The notes beneath the pieces were generated by a model, which worked only from the letters and a program-made list of their open reading frames with translations, searched no databases and had not been told where the DNA came from. DNA of 64,000 bases. Source: JAVVHH01 sp964657565. Its GTDB lineage: Bacteria > Pseudomonadota > Alphaproteobacteria > Acetobacterales > Acetobacteraceae. The translations under genes and the position numbers were made by a program. Positions 26,507 to 35,344 of the stretch are shown piece by piece (positions within the stretch are counted from its first letter, which is position 1; every line of letters starts with the position of its first letter). Where the stretch lies: assembly GCA_964657565.1 (NCBI GenBank), contig CAZZVQ010000008.1:1-64000 (forward strand), written 5' to 3'.

Positions 26507-28036
26507 GTGATCTTCAGCTCATTCCCATTCCTTTTCGCATTTCTTCCTGCCGCGCTAGTTGGGTTTTGGCTTGCTTCCACCGTTGGCCCGCGACTCGCCG
26601 GGCTGTGGCTGGTATTGGCCTCGCTCGGATTCTACGGCTACTGGCGACTGGATTTCTTGCCGCTCCTATTGATATCGATCGCCTTCAACTACGCCGTCAG
26701 CATGCTGCTGGTCCGAACCGTCGAGCGCCCGCGGCTACAGAACCGAATCCTCATTGTCGGCATCGCCGCCGATATCACGGCTCTGTTTTACTTCAAATAT
26801 GCAATGGCCCTAGCCGAATTCCTTGGATTTCAATCTACTGCGGACGGACCAGTCTGGGCGATCGTTCTTCCGCTCGGGATTTCATTTTTCACGTTCACGC
26901 AAATCGGCTACTTAGTCGATGTAAAACAGGGCGTGGCGAAAACGCGGGATCTTCTCAGCTACGTTCTCTTCGTCACCTTCTTTCCGCACCTGATCGCCGG
27001 GCCCATCTTACATAATCGTGAGATGATGCCGCAATTCGCCGACCCGGCCATCTACCGCTTCAGCGGTCCGAACGTGGCAGTCGGGCTGACGATCTTTGCA
27101 ATGGGGTTGTTCAAGAAGGTCATTCTAGCCGACCCTCTCGCTGCGGACGTTGCGCTCAACTTCATGCACCCGGAGACGGACAGCTTAACCACGGCATGGT
27201 ACGCCGTGATCGGCTACTCGCTGCAGCTTTATTTTGACTTCTCCGGCTACTCGGACATGGCCATCGGCCTGGCCAGAATGTTCAACATTCGTTTCCCCCT
27301 CAATTTCAATTCGCCCTATAAAGCGACGACAGTGATCGACTACTGGCAGCGGTTCCATATGACGCTGACCCGGTTCATCACGATGTACATCTTTAGTCCG
27401 ATCGCCCTGACCATAACCCGATGGCGCGACCGTCATGGTTACGACAACTCCCGGCGGGCGTCCGCAAAACCCGGCGGCTTCGTCTCTCTTGTCGCGGGTC
27501 CGACGCTCATGACAATGAGCTTAGCCGGCATATGGCATGGTGCCGGGTCGCAATACTTCATCTTCGGCTTGCTCCACGGAGTCTACATCACAACCAACCA
27601 CGCTGCCCGGATCTACTTCCCGCCAGCGAAGCATTCGGCACCTCGGCCGGTCTGGGTCTCCAGGGCCGTCCATGCGAGCAAGGTTCTGTCTGTCTACGTC
27701 GCGTCGCTGGTCGCACTCGCCTTCTTTCGCGCCGCATCCACAGGGTCGGCGCTAGACTTGCTGGCCGGTATGGTGGGAGTCCACGGACCAGGCGTTGCGC
27801 TGCCGCGGCTGACCGTCATGCAACTCGCCATTCTTTTCACAATTGTCTGGTGCGCGCCCAACACCCAGCAGATCATGACCAGATACGAACCGGCGCTCGG
27901 CCGAGCCATTGCGAACCCCTACTCTCGGTTGCTCTGGAAGCCGGTCTCTCGATGGGCCGTCGTGGCCGGAACCGTTGCTGCAATCGGCATTCTCGCTCTC
28001 GGCGGAACGACCGAATTCCTCTATTTCCAATTTTGA
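26507..28036 (+). CDS. MBOAT family membrane O-acyltransferase (AlgI/DltB-like)
   Basis: 509 residues from GTG 26507, 8 bases after the ACP stop. About eleven membrane segments. MBOAT signatures are WQRFHMTLTRF (H284) and the catalytic His in SLAGIWHGAG (H344). The family moves acyl groups across the inner membrane onto exported polymers, as in alginate acetylation (AlgI) and teichoic acid D-alanylation (DltB). Here the donor may be the ACP-bound group made by the FkbH-like protein. No AlgJ/AlgX-type SGNH partner is seen downstream. The gene overlaps the next start by TTGA. Confidence 0.9.
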   Translation: MIFSSFPFLFAFLPAALVGFWLASTVGPRLAGLWLVLASLGFYGYWRLDFLPLLLISIAFNYAVSMLLVRTVERPRLQNRILIVGIAADITALFYFKYAMALAEFLGFQSTADGPVWAIVLPLGISFFTFTQIGYLVDVKQGVAKTRDLLSYVLFVTFFPHLIAGPILHNREMMPQFADPAIYRFSGPNVAVGLTIFAMGLFKKVILADPLAADVALNFMHPETDSLTTAWYAVIGYSLQLYFDFSGYSDMAIGLARMFNIRFPLNFNSPYKATTVIDYWQRFHMTLTRFITMYIFSPIALTITRWRDRHGYDNSRRASAKPGGFVSLVAGPTLMTMSLAGIWHGAGSQYFIFGLLHGVYITTNHAARIYFPPAKHSAPRPVWVSRAVHASKVLSVYVASLVALAFFRAASTGSALDLLAGMVGVHGPGVALPRLTVMQLAILFTIVWCAPNTQQIMTRYEPALGRAIANPYSRLLWKPVSRWAVVAGTVAAIGILALGGTTEFLYFQF

Positions 28037-29142
28037 CCGCGCCCCTCCTTCTCTCCGTCTTTCCCACTTTCGCCGTCGGTGGTGCTCAGAGCCGGTTCAC
28101 CACGCTTGCCAATCATCTCGGGCCGACTTGGCGTCACGCGATCATCGCCATGGACGGTGTCACTGTCGCGCGCGAACGCTTCTCGCCCGGCCTGGATGTC
28201 ACCTTCCCCCAGGTCGAGATTCGGAAAGGTGACCTGCTCGGCAATGTGAAACGGTTCCGGCAAGTCATTCGAGCGCTCGGACCGAAGACGATGTTGACCC
28301 ACAATTTCGGCTCGATCGAGTGGGCGATTGCAAATCGCCTGTCCCTGGTCCCTCAGGTGCATGTCGAAGACGGTTTTGGGCCTGAGGAGCGCGAAGTCCA
28401 GTTGCCTCGCCGCATGTGGCTACGCCGGATTTTCCTCCGTCAACGCCCAATCGTGCTCCCGTCACAGAACTTGATGCGCATCGCGTGCCACATCTGGCGG
28501 ATGAACCAGAGCCACCTGCATTATGTCCCGAACGGCATTGATCTCGCGCGCTTTTCAGCTTCAGCTCCCACTCCGGCCTGGCCTGGTGAGGGCCCTATCA
28601 TCGGAACGGTGGCCGGACTGCGACCCGAAAAGAACGTCGGCAGGCTCATTCACGCATTCCACCATGCCGCGTCGGAAGCGCCAGCGCGGCTCGTAATCGT
28701 TGGAGACGGCCCGCAGCGGCGAGAACTCGAAATGTTGGTTGAGACGCTCGGCCTGATGGACCGTGTACACTTTGCCGGGCATGTGCCGCAGCCGGACCCG
28801 CTGCTAAAAATGTTCGACATTTTTGCCATGTCATCCGACACCGAGCAGATGCCGATTTCCCTTCTCGAGGCCATGGCGGCCGGGCTTCCAACCGCCGCCA
28901 CGGACGTAGGCGACATCGCATCGATGTTGCCCGATGCCGGCCGCGCTTTCGTCACTCCGTGCGACGACGTCGCCCTAGCCGCCGCTCTGACCACCCTCAT
29001 TCGCGAGCCTGCTCTTCGCGCTCGGCTTGGCCAGGCTTCCAAGACCAAGGCTGCAGAGAGTTTTGACCAGTCCGAGATGCTCCGCCGCTGGTCGTCACTA
29101 CTCGAAACTGGAACACTCTCGAGCGAGGCGCCCGTCGCATGA
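28033..29142 (+). CDS. Glycosyltransferase family 4
   Basis: 369 residues from TTG 28033 in a TTGA overlap with the MBOAT stop; the open frame runs further upstream but there it only shadows the MBOAT gene. GT-B glycosyltransferase with a start FPTFAVGGAQSRFTTLANH as in GT4 enzymes, YVPNGIDLARF, a donor-binding half with GTVAGLRPEKNVGRLI, and EX7E in SSDTEQMPISLLEAMAAG. Probably adds a sugar to the same lipid-linked chain, or to the acceptor decorated by the FkbH-ACP-MBOAT system. Substrates are unknown. The stop overlaps the crotonase start as ATGA. Confidence 0.87.
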   Translation: MTAPLLLSVFPTFAVGGAQSRFTTLANHLGPTWRHAIIAMDGVTVARERFSPGLDVTFPQVEIRKGDLLGNVKRFRQVIRALGPKTMLTHNFGSIEWAIANRLSLVPQVHVEDGFGPEEREVQLPRRMWLRRIFLRQRPIVLPSQNLMRIACHIWRMNQSHLHYVPNGIDLARFSASAPTPAWPGEGPIIGTVAGLRPEKNVGRLIHAFHHAASEAPARLVIVGDGPQRRELEMLVETLGLMDRVHFAGHVPQPDPLLKMFDIFAMSSDTEQMPISLLEAMAAGLPTAATDVGDIASMLPDAGRAFVTPCDDVALAAALTTLIREPALRARLGQASKTKAAESFDQSEMLRRWSSLLETGTLSSEAPVA

Positions 29143-29912
29143 CGATCGTGTCGGTTTCCCTCGAAGCCGGTATCGCGACTTTTTGCATGCGAGATCCGAA
29201 GCGTCGCAACGCTCTGGGCGTGTCCATGCTCACGGAGTTGATTGCTGCCTTTGAAGCGCTGCGCCCCGAAACCCGGGTGGTCATCCTCCGCGCTGGCCCC
29301 GACGACCCGGTGTGGAGCGCCGGTTTCGATATTCGCGCGCTGAGCCCAGGTCACGACCCCCTCGCATGCGACGGGCTCTTGCGGAGATTGTTCGATCGCG
29401 TTGCAGCATGCCCCGCACCGGTGATCGGCATGCTGCACGGCTCCACCTGGGGCGGCGGAACGGACCTCGCACTGCGCTGCGACATCCTGATTGGTGACAC
29501 GACTTGCCAACTCGCCTTCACACCGGCCCGGCTTGGCCTGCCATACGATGGGGATGGATTGCTCAACGTCCTTCTCCGAGCAGGGCCTGCTATCGCGCTC
29601 GAGATGTTCGCCACCGCCGACCCAATCGGGGCCGACCGCGCTCTCGCCACGGGCCTGCTCAATCACCTCGTGCAACCTGCCGAGCTAGAGCCTTTCACGA
29701 TCGAGATGGCCAAACGGATCGCCGAAAACGCGCCGCTGACCGTGTCGAGCGCAAAGCAACATCTGCGGGCTTTCGCTTCTGCAATACCAGTTCCGGCCGC
29801 TCTCGCCCAAGCACTCGCCGAGAGCCGGGCCAAAGCTTTATCGAGTTCCGACTACGCCGAGGGCCTGGACGCGTTTGTCGCCAAGCGAAAGCCCACCTTC
29901 ACGGGTCGCTGA
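29139..29912 (+). CDS. Crotonase-fold protein, methylmalonyl-CoA decarboxylase-like
   Basis: 257 residues, enoyl-CoA hydratase/isomerase superfamily. Closest by recall to E. coli methylmalonyl-CoA decarboxylase ScpB: the oxyanion-hole loops SAGFDIRAL and HGSTWGGGTDLALRCD, LGLPYDGDG with the active-site Tyr (Y136), and the ending GLDAFVAKRKPTFTGR. The ScpB active-site His in SAGHDI is Phe here (F63), so activity may differ. It is translationally coupled (ATGA) to the GT4 gene, placing it in the FkbH-ACP-MBOAT module. The 3' end overlaps speE by 14 bases. A CoA thioester substrate is likely; which one is unknown. Confidence 0.8.
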   Translation: MTIVSVSLEAGIATFCMRDPKRRNALGVSMLTELIAAFEALRPETRVVILRAGPDDPVWSAGFDIRALSPGHDPLACDGLLRRLFDRVAACPAPVIGMLHGSTWGGGTDLALRCDILIGDTTCQLAFTPARLGLPYDGDGLLNVLLRAGPAIALEMFATADPIGADRALATGLLNHLVQPAELEPFTIEMAKRIAENAPLTVSSAKQHLRAFASAIPVPAALAQALAESRAKALSSSDYAEGLDAFVAKRKPTFTGR

Positions 29913-30774
29913 GCGCTGCCCCTAAGCGCCGGGCGATATAGGGCGGCAAGGCGAAAGCTGCTGAATGGACCTCGGGGGTCCAATATTCCGTCTTGCCGAC
30001 GATGCCGGCCACCTCTGCCCGCCGGGCGAGCTCCGCGGTCGAAATTGCATCTAGTCCTGGCGTATTTGAGGCAAAGCCAAGCGTCATGAAACCGCCAACG
30101 TAGGTTGGAACGGCAGCGACATAGACCGTAACGCATTGGAAAGCCGTTGCTCGCCGACGTGTCGTTTGTGTCAACTCCTCACCCTGCATGAATGGCACGC
30201 CCGCCTGGTTGACCACGATGCCGGCCACCCCGACCACTCTGGCGCAATCGGCGTAGAAGGTCTCGGTGAACAGCGCCTCGCCAACCCCGGCCGGGTCGGT
30301 ACTGTCGACTATGATCACGTCGAAGGCACCGTCCGGTGCACCCGCCACATAAGCTAGACCATCGCCGACGATAACGGTGGCGCGCTTATCATCCCACGCC
30401 TCGCCGGAGATCGCGGGCATGTACTGCCGAGCCAGCCGGATCACCTCACCGTCGATCTCGACCATCACCGCCTTTTCGACCGTCTGATGCTCGAGAACGC
30501 GTCGGAGCACTCCCCCATCGCCTGCGCCGATGATGAGCACACGACGTGCGTCGCCATGGGCCAAAATCGGCACATGAGCTAACATCTCTTGGTAGACGAA
30601 CTCGTCGGCCTCAGTGATCTGGATGGCACCGTCCAGCACGAGGACACGCCCATGACTCGCACTGTCGAACACCAGGATCTCCTGGTAGTCCGACGTGACC
30701 TTTGCGAGTTCAGTGATTTGGCGAAAGCGCTGCCCCCAGCCGGGGTAGAGCGCTTCGTTGACCCAATCGGTCAG
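29899..30774 (-). CDS. speE: Spermidine synthase
   Basis: About 291 residues if it starts at CTG 30774. It transfers aminopropyl from decarboxylated SAM to putrescine. Visible: GAGDGG (about 83-88), MVEIDGEVI, and DVIIVDSTDPAGVGEALFT with the catalytic Asp. The conserved N-terminal hairpin (TDWVNEALYPGWGQRF) is coded upstream of the first GTG (30672). In that frame the only start-like codon before a stop is the CTG overlapping the speD stop as CTGA. Starting at GTG 30672 would drop the first ~34 conserved residues. Coupled to speD. Confidence 0.88.
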   Translation of the reverse strand: MTDWVNEALYPGWGQRFRQITELAKVTSDYQEILVFDSASHGRVLVLDGAIQITEADEFVYQEMLAHVPILAHGDARRVLIIGAGDGGVLRRVLEHQTVEKAVMVEIDGEVIRLARQYMPAISGEAWDDKRATVIVGDGLAYVAGAPDGAFDVIIVDSTDPAGVGEALFTETFYADCARVVGVAGIVVNQAGVPFMQGEELTQTTRRRATAFQCVTVYVAAVPTYVGGFMTLGFASNTPGLDAISTAELARRAEVAGIVGKTEYWTPEVHSAAFALPPYIARRLGAALSDP

Positions 30775-31238
30775 GGCAACTGACCGCGCCGCTCTTCATT
30801 CAACGCGACGCGCTCCGGATGGAATGCTGCGCGAAGCACCGGCATGGCGTCGTGCGGGTCGCAAGCGCCGCACATGAAGATGTCGATCGCCGCAAAGCCG
30901 CGCTCTGGCCAGGTATGGATCGAGATATGACTCTCGGCCAAAACCACGACCCCCGACACTCCGCCATTCGGAGTGAAATGGTGGAAGTGGCTGTGCAAGA
31001 TCGTCGCTCCAGCGCGCGTGGCCGCGTCGCGGAGCGCGACATCGATCAGCGCGGGATCGCTCAGATTTTCTGCGCCCCACAGATCGATAAGCAGATGAGT
31101 CCCGGCGAACCGCTTCCCATCACGCTCGATAAAGTAATCCTTTCGCTCCTCGGCCGCAGCGTCAGGAACTGTTGCAATCGTCGTCTGGTTTTCGCTCGGA
31201 AGTTCCGAGACCATCCCCAGTTGAGCAAGTGCGTTCAT
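30771..31238 (-). CDS. speD: S-adenosylmethionine decarboxylase proenzyme
   Basis: 155 residues from ATG 31238, with a G-rich site 6-7 bases upstream; the frame is open further but non-homologous there. Pyruvoyl enzyme that makes decarboxylated SAM for spermidine synthesis. The self-cleavage site lies in AESHISIHTWPE, between E102 and S103, with FMCGACDP downstream as in Thermotoga-type SpeD. The N-terminal ~40 residues are a family-atypical linker before GTHLLIDLWG. First gene of a speD-speE unit. 183 bases separate it from the end of the TPR gene, where I saw only a weak GTCGG/CCGAC hairpin without a T-run. Confidence 0.9.
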   Translation of the reverse strand: MNALAQLGMVSELPSENQTTIATVPDAAAEERKDYFIERDGKRFAGTHLLIDLWGAENLSDPALIDVALRDAATRAGATILHSHFHHFTPNGGVSGVVVLAESHISIHTWPERGFAAIDIFMCGACDPHDAMPVLRAAFHPERVALNEERRGQLP

Positions 31239-31421
31239 CACGTACCCCCAAACCAGTAGATAGCCTGTTGGGCGGGATCGCCCCCTTGGGCCAAGAGAGG
31301 GGGGACATAGGGCCAGTGGAGAGACATGACAAGTGAAATCACTGCATCGACGTCCGACAACCAGATTTCTCAGCTCGAGAATGGCCGGTCGGAGGGCCGA
31401 CGATGATCTCAAAAAGAGGCG

Positions 31422-34214
31422 TCAACGAAGCTTCAAGGCATTCAAACGGTCCGGCAAAGTCCGCGACATCGCCAACTCGCGAGCAGCTCGGGGCAGATCC
31501 TCAGGGCTTTTCACCGCGCTTGCCGTCAAGACACGAAACAGGTCGGCCCGCGGCGGAGTGATCCGTCGCTCAAACCGTTTGAGCCGCTTGAGAGTCTCCC
31601 CATCGCCGGCCTGCACCGCCGCGGTCACCTCCCGCAACACAAGATCCTGCTGCTTGTCGTCGAGGTCGCCCGTTTCTGGGATGTTGGTGGTCACGATGCT
31701 TTCCAGCGTCTCCAAGCTCCGCTGCCAATCTCCCGCTTTGGCATAAAAACTGGCACGCATGGCATCAGCATCAGGGGTCGACACCGTCAGCAGTGTCGTT
31801 GCCGCGCCGGCAAAGTCGCCGCGGGCTGCCTTGGCGCGCGCCAGAAGGACCGTCCGTTGTTCCTCCCGCCCCGCCGCGGTGCCGGACATGTCGAGCGACG
31901 ACAGGAGCGTTTCTGCCTTGGCCGGGTCGCCCGCGTCGATCTGCATCTGACCAAGGCGGAGGGCGAATTCCGCCTTGGTCGCCGGCGAGTTTGCCTTGTC
32001 GAAAAGCTTCTGGAGCACTGGGATTGCTCGTGACGGCAAATCGAGAGCGGCCAGCTTGTCGGCTAGGAGTCCTGCCAGCCGCTCGCCATCGGCACCATCG
32101 GGCAGAGAGTCCGCGAACTCGCCTGCCATCAGCACCATCTCCAAGGGTGCGATCTCCGGAGCGTGCTCGGACAGCAAGGCGCGGAACAAGCCAGCCTTCA
32201 ACTCACCGATCTGTACTTTCGCCTCGGGGAATACCGCCTCTGTCTGTCGCATCCCGTCCAGTGCCGTTCGCCACTGCCCTGCTTGCGTTCGCAGCGCCAC
32301 GACCCGCAGGCGAAGCGCAAGCTCTTGGCCATCGCCACGCCAACGGACGGTTTGACGCTCCAGCTGTTCGGCGGCTTCGGCAGGTGTCGACTGCCCGAGA
32401 CGCAGTTTCAATTCCGTCGCTGCGATCGCCGCCCGCACGGAGTCTCTCTCATCCCGGCTGTCTCTGACCGCAGCCAGTGCGGCCAACGCGGGCTCTATCT
32501 GGCCCTCTTGGGCAAGCTTCAGCGCTCGCGCAAGGCCGAGCGACGGCCCTTCCATCTCTGGCGCGGGAACGTCGGCCCCGTTTGCCGCGGCAGCTTCCAG
32601 CACTGCGGGCGCGATCTGCCGCCGCACAGCTTCTGGATAGGCCGACAGCAAAGGCCAGGCTCCCGCCAGGGCCGGTGCAGCTCTGCCTTGGTTCACGTCG
32701 CGGAGCCCACGCCATAGCGCGATATCACCACCCGTGGGCAGCGCTGGATTGTCCAGGCCAGAAGCATCACCGGGCCGGCCAGCCAGAACCGCCGCAACGC
32801 CCATGAGCGCCGCAGTGTTCGGATCGCGAGCAATCGCGGGGTCGTCCGCCGCGGCTAGCCCAAGCAGCGCTTCGGCCTCGGCTGACATGCCCAAGGCGAG
32901 CATCGTGCGCGCCGCAGCGACGCGGTCTGGTCCGCGACCACGCGGAGGGGCGGCGGCGGCGCTCGCCATTTGCGCGCTGAGCTGTCGTAACAGCACCGGC
33001 GTCGGAGACACTGGGATGCTAAACTGATTTTCCTGCGCCGCGGCCGCCGTGGCGTTTGTGGCGCTTTTGTCAGCAATCTCGAGTGAGTACCCTGATAGGG
33101 ACGCTTTGAGGTCGATTTGATCGGAGCTGGTTTCGAGCGCCACCCCGAGCCAAGTGGGCAACAGGACGTAACCCGGTGCCGATCGCCCGATATCGACCCT
33201 GGCATGTTCACCATCGGTTTGGCGGGTGGTGCCGATCAGCATCGTCTGCCCAGACACTGAGTCGCTTACCGCCATCACCCGGCCAGGCTTCGTCACCTGG
33301 AATCGAACGCCGGTGGCACTGGCCGTCGTAGCTGCGGCGGATCCAGTGGGGGCGGCAATGGCGACGGTGAGAGCGCCCTCTGACCGTGTCACCGCAAGGT
33401 TCTCGTCACCCGCCAATGGCACCGTCATCAAAGTTCCACGCTGGATCAACTGGATCGCCGGGCTCAGGATCGCCTTCTCGCCTCCAGCATCGGCCAGCGT
33501 GACTCGGTCATCGAAGATCACCACGCCAAGCCCGCCTCGCCGAAAGGACGCCAATCCAACGTCGGCTCCAGCATTGACCGTGAAGGCGCGGAGGGTTGGA
33601 TGAGCCGGTTCGGGTGGGTGCGGCGGCTCGGCGGTGGCGTGCTCGGGCTCTGCTTGCGGCTTGGCCTCGGTGGCGGTCGGTGCAGGAGGCGCCTTTGACG
33701 CTTCAGTGACCGCCGGCGGTGGTGCAGAGGGCGCCTTGGGCACTTCGGCGACGGTCCCCGCAGCGGACGTTGGCGAAGGAGCGGGTTTGGCCAATGCGTC
33801 TAGCACGGGCGCCGCCGCGGGCGGCTTGCTCGGATTGGCGTGCGAGCTCAGAGCCAATGTCGAGTTCTGCGCGCGCGCGGGCGGATCCAGCACTCGAAGG
33901 ATAAGGGTCCGCTTCTCCTTGTTCCACTTCAGATGCGCACCCGGCAGGACGATCAGTGTCGCCGTGCCGCGCCCGCCGACCATCGAGACCACATTGCGCG
34001 GCACATTATCCGGGGTCGCCACCTCGATGTCGGCCGGCACCGTCACGTCAATCCGTGTTCCGTGCTGGCGTAGGGTCGTTGCGGCCGTCGACACGATGGA
34101 AATGGCGACCCGGCCAAAGCTCTGGTCGTCGCTGACTTGAACCGCTGCCAGCTGCGCCATCGATGGCGTCGACGCGAGCAGCAGCATGCAGAGCGCGAGG
34201 GCGATCCTCATCAT
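31422..34214 (-). CDS. Large exported TPR protein of the flagellar block
   Basis: 930 residues. A signal peptide (MMRIALALCMLLLASTPSMAQ) leads into an N-terminal beta-rich domain (about 22-110). A long Pro/Ala/Glu-rich linker follows (115-210), then a second beta-rich region (210-385). The rest is helical TPR-like repeats (about 400-930), with AALA/EAL motifs. It starts inside the ATGA overlap with the MotE-like gene and is the last gene of the fliL-fliM-DUF6468-motE run. Function unknown; context suggests a role in motor or flagellar assembly in the periplasm. Confidence 0.7.
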   Translation of the reverse strand: MMRIALALCMLLLASTPSMAQLAAVQVSDDQSFGRVAISIVSTAATTLRQHGTRIDVTVPADIEVATPDNVPRNVVSMVGGRGTATLIVLPGAHLKWNKEKRTLILRVLDPPARAQNSTLALSSHANPSKPPAAAPVLDALAKPAPSPTSAAGTVAEVPKAPSAPPPAVTEASKAPPAPTATEAKPQAEPEHATAEPPHPPEPAHPTLRAFTVNAGADVGLASFRRGGLGVVIFDDRVTLADAGGEKAILSPAIQLIQRGTLMTVPLAGDENLAVTRSEGALTVAIAAPTGSAAATTASATGVRFQVTKPGRVMAVSDSVSGQTMLIGTTRQTDGEHARVDIGRSAPGYVLLPTWLGVALETSSDQIDLKASLSGYSLEIADKSATNATAAAAQENQFSIPVSPTPVLLRQLSAQMASAAAAPPRGRGPDRVAAARTMLALGMSAEAEALLGLAAADDPAIARDPNTAALMGVAAVLAGRPGDASGLDNPALPTGGDIALWRGLRDVNQGRAAPALAGAWPLLSAYPEAVRRQIAPAVLEAAAANGADVPAPEMEGPSLGLARALKLAQEGQIEPALAALAAVRDSRDERDSVRAAIAATELKLRLGQSTPAEAAEQLERQTVRWRGDGQELALRLRVVALRTQAGQWRTALDGMRQTEAVFPEAKVQIGELKAGLFRALLSEHAPEIAPLEMVLMAGEFADSLPDGADGERLAGLLADKLAALDLPSRAIPVLQKLFDKANSPATKAEFALRLGQMQIDAGDPAKAETLLSSLDMSGTAAGREEQRTVLLARAKAARGDFAGAATTLLTVSTPDADAMRASFYAKAGDWQRSLETLESIVTTNIPETGDLDDKQQDLVLREVTAAVQAGDGETLKRLKRFERRITPPRADLFRVLTASAVKSPEDLPRAARELAMSRTLPDRLNALKLR

Positions 34215-34888
34215 TTTTGTCCCTGCTCTTTGACGTCCAGCTTGGGTGCCGCGGTCGATTGGGTGCGGAACTGGGCCAATTGTGACGTGGCGCCGCGGGC
34301 GCGGTCCGGCGTCATCGCTGCCAAGATCGGTGCTGCCTTGGCGTCCTTCATTCGGTCCAGCACCGGTATCAAGACCGCATTGTCGAGATCATTGAAGATC
34401 GCCGCCGCGTCGCGTGGTCGCATGTCCTCATACACTCGGACCAGGCCTTTCCAGTTCGCCTCCTGGCGGTCCTGCCGATCCTTCTCCAACTGCTCCAGCT
34501 TGGCTTGGAGTGCCGTCAGCTGCTGCACACGCTCCGTCAGCCGACGCTCGGCTGCCGTCAGGATTGCCTCGCGCTCATCGAGCCGGGCCGCACGAGCCTC
34601 CAGCTCCTTACGGCGCGCCCGCAGGTCCTGCAGGGTTGCTTTCTCGGCGTCACTGATCACGGGCTCGGCTGGAGGCGCCGGTGGAGGGGGAGCCGCTGCA
34701 GGAGCTGGCGCCGGGCTGGCCCCGTGCGCTGTTGCGGGCTTCGCCTCCGCCTTTTCAGGCGCGCCGTGAGTGCTGGCCTGCGCTTCTGACGCGACGCCGA
34801 ACGCGTGGACGAGACCGGCGGTCTTGACGCCGACGAGCAGCGTCATCACGGCGATCGCATACGGTAACGGACGAGCGTTGCGCATCAT
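34211..34888 (-). CDS. motE: MotE-like periplasmic flagellar chaperone
   Basis: 225 residues. An N-terminal membrane anchor or signal (YAIAVMTLLVGVKTAGLVHAF) is followed by a Pro/Ala-rich stretch (50-80), a coiled coil (about 82-145, LRARRKELEARAARLDERE), and a MgtE-N-like domain with YEDMRPRDAAAIFNDLDNAVLIPVLDRM. In rhizobia MotE chaperones MotC and helps rotation. Here its neighbours are FliM, FliL and DUF6468, supporting the same role. It overlaps both neighbours by 4 bases. The symbol is by homology, not proven. Confidence 0.75.
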   Translation of the reverse strand: MMRNARPLPYAIAVMTLLVGVKTAGLVHAFGVASEAQASTHGAPEKAEAKPATAHGASPAPAPAAAPPPPAPPAEPVISDAEKATLQDLRARRKELEARAARLDEREAILTAAERRLTERVQQLTALQAKLEQLEKDRQDRQEANWKGLVRVYEDMRPRDAAAIFNDLDNAVLIPVLDRMKDAKAAPILAAMTPDRARGATSQLAQFRTQSTAAPKLDVKEQGQK

Positions 34889-35343
34889 TGGGCGCTCTGC
34901 AATGCGAGCAAAAGATCTCGTTCGGCTTTACTGCGCATGTTCGGACTGGCTGATGCGGGTGGGGCCACCGCCGGCAACGCTGCTGGTGCAGCTTGCATCG
35001 CGTGGGCCTGCGCGATTGGCCGGCCTGAACGGACTAGGGTGTCTAACCGATCGGCCAGGGTCTCGCCGCGTTCGATCAGAAACGCCAGATCGTCCTTGAG
35101 CGAGCCACCCTGCTCCACGCGTTGGCCGAGGAGCTGCGCGGTTTCGGCGGATACCGAGTGCAGCCGGCCGATCCCCGCTTCCGCTTGGCGGGCGCTATCG
35201 TCAAACCCGGCGATAGCATCGCCCAGCGCAGCCCTGTCGCTGCGCAGGAGGCGAAGCGCTCTTTCGAGACGGATTGCGTGGACCAGTGTCACGGCAAGCA
35301 GGACAATGAGAACCAACTCCAAACCCCAGTCGAAATTTCCCAT
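34885..35343 (-). CDS. DUF6468 protein, flagellar-locus membrane protein
   Basis: 152 residues. One N-terminal membrane segment (ELVLIVLLAVTLVHAIRL) and then a coiled-coil region with heptad-like RLERALRLLRSDRAALGDAI, followed by a Pro/Ala-rich linker and a short conserved ending SKAERDLLLALQSA. This layout matches DUF6468, which occurs next to fliM in Rhodospirillales. It begins 1 base after the fliM stop and overlaps motE. Function unknown; likely inner-membrane, cytoplasmic or periplasmic coil. Confidence 0.72.
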   Translation of the reverse strand: MGNFDWGLELVLIVLLAVTLVHAIRLERALRLLRSDRAALGDAIAGFDDSARQAEAGIGRLHSVSAETAQLLGQRVEQGGSLKDDLAFLIERGETLADRLDTLVRSGRPIAQAHAMQAAPAALPAVAPPASASPNMRSKAERDLLLALQSAQ

Positions 35344-35344
35344 G

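Noticed and set aside
27421..28032. Upstream extension of the GT4 frame before 28033
   Set aside because: These 204 codons overlap the MBOAT gene in another frame and show no glycosyltransferase similarity; the TTGA junction gives the better start.
31380..31421. Terminator after the TPR gene
   Set aside because: A GTCGG/CCGAC hairpin is present but there is no T-run on the minus strand.
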